Below the pieces are notes generated by a model. It made no database searches. It had not been told where the DNA came from and was given only the letters and a program-made list of their open reading frames with translations. From positions 1-5,642 of the forward strand of contig JABDQZ010000283.1 in NCBI GenBank assembly GCA_013041975.1: 5,642 bases of DNA, in the 5' to 3' direction. The stretch comes from Gammaproteobacteria bacterium. Lineage in GTDB: Bacteria; Pseudomonadota; Gammaproteobacteria; Chromatiales; Chromatiaceae. How positions within the stretch are numbered: the first letter of the stretch is position 1; every line of letters begins with the position of its first letter. The position numbers and the translations under genes are program-made. Of the stretch, positions 1 to 4,218 are shown in pieces.

Positions 1-2
1 AG

Positions 3-218
3 TCAGTTCACTGTATTTGGACTGTGAACACGCTGGGCGTGCAGTCCCTTCGGGCCTTCTTCGAGGTCGAATTCGACGGTCTGGCCTTCCTTGAGGGTTT
101 TGTAGCCTTCCATTTCGATCGCTGAAAAATGGATGAATACGTCCTGATCACCGGATTCAGGCGTCAAGAAACCATAACCCTTTGCATTATTGAACCATTT
201 GACTGTGCCTATAGCCAT
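3..218 (-). CDS. cspD: Cold-shock-domain protein, CspD type
   Basis: The gene encodes a complete 71-residue single-domain cold-shock protein, close to the 74 residues of E. coli CspD. It is a small five-stranded beta-barrel expected to bind single-stranded DNA or RNA in the cytoplasm. RNP1 is visible as KGYGFL (residues 13-18) and RNP2 as VFIHF (27-31), with the aromatic pair W8-F9 in front. The stretch around residues 34-60 (IEMEGYKTLKEGQ, then GPKGLHA) resembles CspD more than CspA. Its divergent position next to clpS-clpA also fits cspD. In E. coli, CspD is a stationary-phase inhibitor of replication rather than a cold-induced protein; that role here is inferred. The start at 218 was chosen over an in-frame ATG at 260 because GGAGG lies 6 bases upstream of it and the family begins at this residue. 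The stop codon is TGA. Confidence 0.95.
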   Translation of the reverse strand: MAIGTVKWFNNAKGYGFLTPESGDQDVFIHFSAIEMEGYKTLKEGQTVEFDLEEGPKGLHAQRVHSPNTVN

Positions 219-224
219 AATTTT

Positions 225-229
225 CCTCC
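225..229 (-). promoter_or_regulatory. cspD ribosome binding site (GGAGG)
   Basis: Read on the minus strand, GGAGG lies 6 bases before the ATG at 218. It is the strongest Shine-Dalgarno sequence in the window, and it decides the cspD start against the in-frame ATG at 260, which would add 14 residues unlike any cold-shock protein. A short palindrome at 228-236 (CCAACTTGG) overlaps its 5' edge. Confidence 0.85.
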
Positions 230-288
230 AACTTGGTAATACTCGTTTTTTCTCGATCAACAGCGGTTATTAGTGTTTTTTGCCGTCG

Positions 289-317
289 AAAACCTGTTCT
301 TTTTTGCGACAGGTTTT
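289..317 (-). promoter_or_regulatory. Hairpin at the predicted 5' end of the cspD leader
   Basis: Nine bases, AAAACCTGT at 289-297, are perfectly inverted as ACAGGTTTT at 309-317, with an 11-base loop. If transcription starts about 7 bases after the predicted -10 box, near 314, the core pairing ACCUGU/ACAGGU sits at the very 5' end of the cspD mRNA. An alternative pairing uses CUGUCG (307-312) with CGACGG (283-288) and excludes the first. On the plus strand the stem is followed by T6 and looks terminator-like, but no known plus-strand gene lies upstream that would need terminating. A role in mRNA stability or translation is inference. Confidence 0.4.
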
Positions 318-320
318 TTG

Positions 321-348
321 AGTATAGACGCTATTTTTTGATGGTCAA
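321..348 (-). promoter_or_regulatory. Sigma70-type promoter of cspD
   Basis: On the minus strand, TTGACC (343-348) and TATACT (321-326) are separated by 16 bases, each matching five of six consensus positions. The spacer contains an A6 run. The start of transcription would be near 314, giving a leader of about 95 bases before the cspD ATG, long for so small a gene. No operator could be recognised. Confidence 0.7.
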
Positions 349-380
349 ATGAATTTCCGGGACTTTTACCAGGCATTTTT

Positions 381-409
381 TTGACCGGAGAAAGGATGTT
401 GGCGACAAT
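381..409 (+). promoter_or_regulatory. Candidate clpS promoter
   Basis: TTGACC (381-386) is followed after 17 bases by GACAAT (404-409), four of six matches to the -10 consensus. Transcription would start near 416 and leave a leader of about 27 bases. The -35 box is an inverted copy of the cspD -35 box at 343-348, with 32 bases between the two. The weak -10 leaves room for another start or for an activator. Confidence 0.4.
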
Positions 410-442
410 AGTCGGTATTATTATTTATCTGATTTCAGCGAT

Positions 443-763
443 ATGTCTGACGAACACCAATTTGACGATGATCAGGGCCTGGCCATTGAGGAAGCCCGGC
501 CAAAACTGAAAAGACCAACGATGTACAAGGTTGTTCTGTTGAACGATGACTATACACCCATGGAATTTGTTGTTCAGATACTGGAAACCTTTTTTACCAT
601 GGACCGAGAGAAGGCAACGCGTGTGATGTTAAATGTTCATACCAAGGGTAAAGGTGTCTGCGGTATCTTTACTCGAGATGTTGCTCAAACCAAGGTAAAA
701 CAGGTCAATGAATATTCACGTAACCATCAACACCCACTGTTATGTGATCTTGAAGAAGCTTGA
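443..763 (+). CDS. clpS: ClpS, N-degron adaptor of ClpAP
   Basis: This complete 106-residue protein has the same length as E. coli ClpS. It binds proteins with N-terminal Leu, Phe, Tyr or Trp in the cytoplasm and hands them to ClpA. The core motif NDDYTPMEFV is at residues 34-43, including N34, D35 and D36, which hold the substrate alpha-amino group, and the gatekeeper M40. M62, H66 and L99 of the pocket are also present at their E. coli positions. Residues 1-26 form the flexible, acidic N-terminal extension needed to engage the ClpA motor. The C-terminus HPLLCDLEEA is typical. The gene lies 59 bases upstream of clpA on the same strand, so the two are probably co-transcribed. The ATG at 443 has no clear Shine-Dalgarno sequence, but no better start fits the family. 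Confidence 0.97.
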   Translation: MSDEHQFDDDQGLAIEEARPKLKRPTMYKVVLLNDDYTPMEFVVQILETFFTMDREKATRVMLNVHTKGKGVCGIFTRDVAQTKVKQVNEYSRNHQHPLLCDLEEA

Positions 764-822
764 GCATGATCGAATTTTGTGATCTATGATTAAGCGTAAT
801 GCAGGAGTAATCGAGTTTAGTT

Positions 823-3093
823 ATGTTAAGCAAAGAACTTGAATTCACACTAAGTCAGGCCTTTACACAGGCACGGAATCGCAAGCATGAGTTCATGACG
901 ATTGAACACTTGTTGCTTGCCTTGATTGATAACCCCACTGCTGCCGAGGTGTTGATTGCCTGTGGAGCGGATACCGATCGTCTACGAGACGACATTATCA
1001 AATTCCTTGAGGAAACTACGCCAAGACTGCCCAGTGATGACGATCGTGAAACGCAGCCGACTCTGGGCTTTCAGCGTGTACTTCAACGAGCCGTATTTCA
1101 TGTACAGTCATCCGGTGCCAAAGAGGTAACCGGTGCCAATGTACTGGTTGCAATATTCAGTGAACAGGAATCACAGGCTGTTTATTTTCTCGATCAACAG
1201 GACATTACCCGACTGGATGTAGTAAATTATATTTCCCACGGTATTTCCAGGGTTCATTCTGATGACCCTGAACAGCAGCTTTCCAGCGATTCTGATACCA
1301 ATCTTGAAGAAGAAGCTATCGAGAAGCCAACTTCCAATCCTTTAACTTCTTATGCCACTAACCTCAACGAAGTGGCAAAGCAAGGCAAGATAGACCCTCT
1401 GATTGGACGTGAACAGGAAGTGGAAAGAACACTGCAGGTGTTATGTCGACGCCGTAAAAACAATCCGCTACTGGTTGGCGAAGCGGGTGTTGGCAAGACC
1501 GCTATTGCAGAAGGTCTGGCACGAAAAATCGTTGATGGTGAAGTACCTGAGGTGATTGCCGATGGTGTAATTTATTCACTGGATATGGGGGCGCTGGTTG
1601 CCGGCACCAAGTATCGCGGTGATTTTGAAAAGCGCTTCAAGGCAGTGCTGGCGGAATTGAAAAAGCAGCCAGAAGCTGTTTTATTCATTGACGAGATCCA
1701 TACCATTATTGGGGCTGGCGCAGCTTCCGGTGGTGTAATGGATGCCTCCAACCTGATTAAACCGATGCTGGCATCCGGCGATTTGCGCTGTATCGGCTCA
1801 ACCACATTCCAGGAATTCCGTGGAATCTTTGAAAAGGACAGGGCACTGGCGCGTCGTTTCCAGCGAATTGACGTTGATGAACCCAGTGTTGAGGAAACTA
1901 TTTCCATCCTCAAGGGGCTGGCATCCCGTTTCGAAGAGCATCATGGTATCAAGTATTCAAAACGCGCTTTGGAAACTGCCGCCGAGCTTGCCGAGAAATA
2001 TATTAACGACCGTCATCTGCCAGACAAGGCCATTGATGTTATTGATGAAGCTGGTGCAGCAATGCAACTAGTGCCCAAATCCAAGCGTAAAAAATCCATC
2101 AGCGTTACCGATATAGAAAATATCGTAGCCAAGATTGCTCGTATTCCACCACGCAAGGTTTCTGTTACCGATACCGAGGCTCTCAAGAAGCTCGATAGAG
2201 ATTTACGTTCCGTTGTGTTTGGCCAGGATGAAGCGATTGAAGTGCTGGCATCAGCGATTCGAATGAACCGTTCCGGCCTGGGCACTGAAACCAGACCTGT
2301 CGGTTCCTTCCTGTTTTCAGGACCTACCGGTGTAGGTAAAACCGAAGTTACCAAACAACTGGCACGAATTCTGGGCCTTGAATTGATCCGTTTCGATATG
2401 TCGGAATACATGGAAAGGCATACCGTTTCACGTCTGATCGGAGCTCCGCCGGGTTATGTGGGTTATGACCAGGGTGGTCTGATGACAGAAGAAGTCAACA
2501 AGCATCCCCATGCGGTACTGTTGCTTGATGAAATAGAAAAGGCCCATCCAGATGTATTCAACCTGCTGTTGCAGGTTATGGATCACGGTACGCTATCGGA
2601 TAACAATGGCCGCAAGGCCGATTTTCGCAACATCATTATTATTATGACCACCAATGCCGGCGCCGCCGAAATGACACGCCCCTCTATCGGCTTTGCCCCC
2701 CAGGATCACAGTAGTGATGGCATGGAAACGATCAAGAAAATGTTTACACCGGAATTCAGAAATCGTCTGGATAACATCATCCAGTTTAAAGGGCTGGACG
2801 ACAAAACCATTACCCACGTGGTTGACAAGTTCCTGTTTGAGCTTGAAGAGCAACTCCACGAAAAGAAAGTGACACTGTCTATCGACGAAAACGTTCGTCA
2901 ATGGCTTGCTCGCCAAGGCTATGATGCACAAATGGGCGCACGTCCCATGGCGCGCCTGATTCAGGATGAAATCAAGAAGCCGCTGGCCGAGGAATTACTG
3001 TTTGGATCACTTGAAGAGGGCGGTAGCGTCCACGTCATACTCACAGAACAAGGGACACTGGATTTCGAGATCGAATCATTGACCGTACACTGA
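823..3093 (+). CDS. clpA: ClpA, ATP-dependent unfoldase subunit of ClpAP
   Basis: This complete 756-residue Hsp100/AAA+ protein compares with 758 in E. coli. It forms a hexamer that unfolds substrates and threads them into ClpP. In order: the double Clp N-domain (about 1-143), where ClpS docks; an acidic variable linker (about 144-170); the D1 ring with Walker A GEAGVGKT (219-226), pore loop KYRG (263-266), Walker B FIDE (288-291) and arginines R344-R345; and the D2 ring with Walker A GPTGVGKT (500-507), pore loop GYVG (544-547), Walker B LLDE (567-570), TTN sensor 1 (609-611), arginine finger R648 in FRNRLD and sensor 2 GAR (705-707). The ClpP-docking tripeptide is IGF (622-624), where E. 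coli ClpA has IGL. All catalytic residues are intact. The start aligns with E. coli (MLSKELE against MLNQELE). GGAG at 804-807 is 15 bases from the ATG, unusually far. Confidence 0.98.
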   Translation: MLSKELEFTLSQAFTQARNRKHEFMTIEHLLLALIDNPTAAEVLIACGADTDRLRDDIIKFLEETTPRLPSDDDRETQPTLGFQRVLQRAVFHVQSSGAKEVTGANVLVAIFSEQESQAVYFLDQQDITRLDVVNYISHGISRVHSDDPEQQLSSDSDTNLEEEAIEKPTSNPLTSYATNLNEVAKQGKIDPLIGREQEVERTLQVLCRRRKNNPLLVGEAGVGKTAIAEGLARKIVDGEVPEVIADGVIYSLDMGALVAGTKYRGDFEKRFKAVLAELKKQPEAVLFIDEIHTIIGAGAASGGVMDASNLIKPMLASGDLRCIGSTTFQEFRGIFEKDRALARRFQRIDVDEPSVEETISILKGLASRFEEHHGIKYSKRALETAAELAEKYINDRHLPDKAIDVIDEAGAAMQLVPKSKRKKSISVTDIENIVAKIARIPPRKVSVTDTEALKKLDRDLRSVVFGQDEAIEVLASAIRMNRSGLGTETRPVGSFLFSGPTGVGKTEVTKQLARILGLELIRFDMSEYMERHTVSRLIGAPPGYVGYDQGGLMTEEVNKHPHAVLLLDEIEKAHPDVFNLLLQVMDHGTLSDNNGRKADFRNIIIIMTTNAGAAEMTRPSIGFAPQDHSSDGMETIKKMFTPEFRNRLDNIIQFKGLDDKTITHVVDKFLFELEEQLHEKKVTLSIDENVRQWLARQGYDAQMGARPMARLIQDEIKKPLAEELLFGSLEEGGSVHVILTEQGTLDFEIESLTVH

Positions 3094-3123
3094 CAGGTCT
3101 AGCCAATACGACCAGATCAAGAC
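3094..3123. other. Convergent clpA/infA gap without a visible terminator or tRNA
   Basis: Only 30 bases separate the TGA of clpA from the TAA of infA, which point at each other. I found no stem-loop followed by a T-run on either strand. In E. coli the tRNA gene serW sits between clpA and infA; there is no room for it here. The two transcripts probably overlap at their 3' ends or end by other means. Confidence 0.6.
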
Positions 3124-3342
3124 TTATCTTTCGCGGAATACAATTCTTCCCTTGGTCAGGTCGTAAGGTGTCAGTTCGACCTTGACCTTGTCACCGGTCA
3201 GGATACGAATGTAATGCTTGCGCATTTTTCCCGAAATGTGGGCATTGACGACGTGTCCATTTTCAAGTTCTACCTTGAATGTTGCATTAGGCAAGGTTTC
3301 GACCACGGTGCCGTCAAGTTCAATAAAATCTTCTTTAGCCAT
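3124..3342 (-). CDS. infA: Translation initiation factor IF-1
   Basis: This complete 72-residue protein has exactly the E. coli length and differs from it at a limited number of positions. IF-1 is an OB-fold protein that binds the A site of the 30S subunit and works with IF-2 and IF-3 in start-codon selection. The family signatures are visible: MAKEDFIELDGTVVETLPNA (1-20), VELENGHVVNAHISGKMRKH (24-43), YIRILTGD (44-51) and LTPYDLTKGRIVFRER (57-72). The gene lies downstream of bpt on the same strand across a 78-base gap that holds its own promoter, and converges on clpA. Its ATG has no clear Shine-Dalgarno sequence. The protein is essential in E. coli. Confidence 0.98.
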   Translation of the reverse strand: MAKEDFIELDGTVVETLPNATFKVELENGHVVNAHISGKMRKHYIRILTGDKVKVELTPYDLTKGRIVFRER

Positions 3343-3375
3343 AGTATTGTCTGGTTACTGCAAAAAACGCGGCAG

Positions 3376-3384
3376 AGTATAGCA
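3376..3384 (-). promoter_or_regulatory. Extended -10 promoter of infA
   Basis: On the minus strand, TGCTATACT is an extended -10 element (TG, one base, then TATACT with five of six matches). No good -35 box lies 16-18 bases upstream, which is usual for extended -10 promoters. Transcription would start near 3369, giving a leader of about 27 bases. The bases just after the box (CTGCCGC) are GC-rich, as in stringently controlled promoters of translation genes; that link is inference. Confidence 0.5.
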
Positions 3385-3414
3385 CAGTCGGATTGGAGTT
3401 TGATACCAAAAGCT

Positions 3415-3426
3415 CTTTAATTAAAG
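3415..3426. repeat. Palindrome spanning the bpt stop codon
   Basis: CTTTAATTAAAG is a perfect 12-base palindrome that includes the TAA stop of bpt (3421-3423). Read on the minus strand, it can fold into a weak AT-rich stem followed by AGC and a run of four T. It might act as a poor terminator for bpt, but the stem is too AT-rich to be convincing. Confidence 0.25.
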
Positions 3427-4122
3427 CCCCAGCCAGTAGCCTTTTTCCAACACCTGAATCGGTCGATAACGGATTTTGTAAGACATTTTAGGGCAAGCTT
3501 CTATCCAGTATCCCAGATACAGCCAGTCCAGTTCATATTGCCTGGCCAGTTCAATCTGACTGAGAATGGCGACCACACCAGGGCTATAAGGCATTTTTTC
3601 AGGATCAAAAAAAGTATATAACGCTGACAGGGAGCCAGGCTGGCGATCAGTAACAGCAACTGCAAGTAATTCATTTTTCAGCCAGATTTCGAGAAAAATG
3701 GTGTTACTCCAGCTGGAAGTGAGAAAGTCCATATACTGGCTGATAGATGACTCAGCCATATCGCTATCATTATGCCTTGAACGGGTATAGCGCTGATACA
3801 GGTCGAAATGCTGTTCGTTGAATTCGTCATTCTGGGGTTTCAAAATAATATCGTCGCTGACTTTTTTCCAGGCTCGTCTCTGCGATCTGTTGGGCATGAA
3901 TGATTTGACGGGCACACGCGAGCTTTTGCATTCAGCGCATCCAGGGCATGCTGGACGGTATACAATACTGGAACTGCGCCTGAACCCGCATTCAAGCAGA
4001 TGGCCATAGGCGCTTGCCGACAACGGATATTCAGGATCAATAATGAAATTCATGCTTTTACGCCCGTCCAGATAGGGGCAGTCGCTCAAAGTTGTCTGGT
4101 AAATCTGAATTTCAGTGTCCAT
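3421..4122 (-). CDS. bpt: Bpt, aspartate/glutamate leucyl-protein transferase (ATE family)
   Basis: This complete 233-residue protein is near the 235 or so usual for bacterial members, often annotated ate. Family enzymes move leucine from Leu-tRNA to proteins with N-terminal Asp or Glu (EC 2.3.2.29), making them targets for ClpS-ClpAP. The N-terminal ATE domain (about 1-75) shows the cysteine pattern C15-P-Y, C45 and C59-P-G-C62-A-E-C65; the homologous cysteines of eukaryotic Ate1 have been reported to bind a metal cofactor. The C-terminal GNAT-like domain (about 100-230) has the conserved segment LYLGYWIEACPKMSYK (201-216) followed by YRP (219-221). Proximity to clpS and clpA supports leucyl rather than arginyl transfer. 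The ATG at 4120-4122 starts the family-typical sequence; its Shine-Dalgarno and promoter are not obvious. infA follows 78 bases downstream. Confidence 0.93.
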   Translation of the reverse strand: MDTEIQIYQTTLSDCPYLDGRKSMNFIIDPEYPLSASAYGHLLECGFRRSSSIVYRPACPGCAECKSSRVPVKSFMPNRSQRRAWKKVSDDIILKPQNDEFNEQHFDLYQRYTRSRHNDSDMAESSISQYMDFLTSSWSNTIFLEIWLKNELLAVAVTDRQPGSLSALYTFFDPEKMPYSPGVVAILSQIELARQYELDWLYLGYWIEACPKMSYKIRYRPIQVLEKGYWLGL

Positions 4123-4168
4123 GTTTCAAGATTTTATTCAAAATAATCAGTAAGATGTCGATAAAAGT

Positions 4169-4174
4169 TATAAT
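4169..4174 (+). promoter_or_regulatory. Candidate -10 box for the exporter gene
   Basis: TATAAT, a perfect -10 hexamer, lies 44 bases before the exporter ATG in the 96-base AT-rich spacer at 4123-4218. The -35 region at the usual spacing (around 4146-4151) is poor, and in such AT-rich DNA the match could be by chance. No convincing promoter was found for bpt in the opposite direction. Confidence 0.3.
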
Positions 4175-4218
4175 ATTTATTTAAATCCAATCCGTATTGA
4201 TTACACGACCGGGCCAGC

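Larger units (their letters stand above)
246..382. repeat. Cluster of six T-tracts in the divergent cspD/clpS control region
   Basis: On the plus strand there are six runs of six or seven T: 246-251, 276-281, 300-305, 314-319, 334-339 and 376-382. All lie on the same strand. Several centre-to-centre distances (about 30, 20 and 42 bases) are near whole helical turns, while others (24 and 14) are not. Such tracts are known to bend DNA when phased, so intrinsic curvature is likely but only partly phased. In the predicted cspD transcript the first three become A6 runs within the 5' leader. No gene is seen between 219 and 442 apart from a doubtful small frame described in the findings. Confidence 0.6.

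Noticed and set aside
219..260. Upstream in-frame ATG at 260 that would lengthen CspD by 14 residues
   Set aside because: GGAGG sits correctly before the ATG at 218, cold-shock proteins begin at that residue, and the added residues resemble no part of the family.
289..319. Stem plus T6 read as an intrinsic terminator on the plus strand
   Set aside because: No plus-strand gene lies upstream, and the stem falls at the predicted start of the cspD transcript, so a leader hairpin is the better reading.
760..790. Possible separate clpA promoter (TTGAGC at 760-765, TATGAT at 785-790)
   Set aside because: The spacing of 19 bases is poor and the -35 match is only four of six; read-through from clpS is the simpler explanation.
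1572..2931. Open frames antisense to or out of frame with clpA (1572-1913, 1820-2071, 2013-2411, 2593-2931)
   Set aside because: They lie wholly inside an intact, highly conserved clpA and show no recognisable domain or ribosome binding site; they are shadows of its codon pattern.
3214..3420. Plus-strand open frame antisense to infA
   Set aside because: It overlaps the conserved infA codons and its promoter, and the product resembles no known protein.
3818..4040. Short open frames on both strands within bpt
   Set aside because: They are contained in an intact bpt with family motifs along its length.
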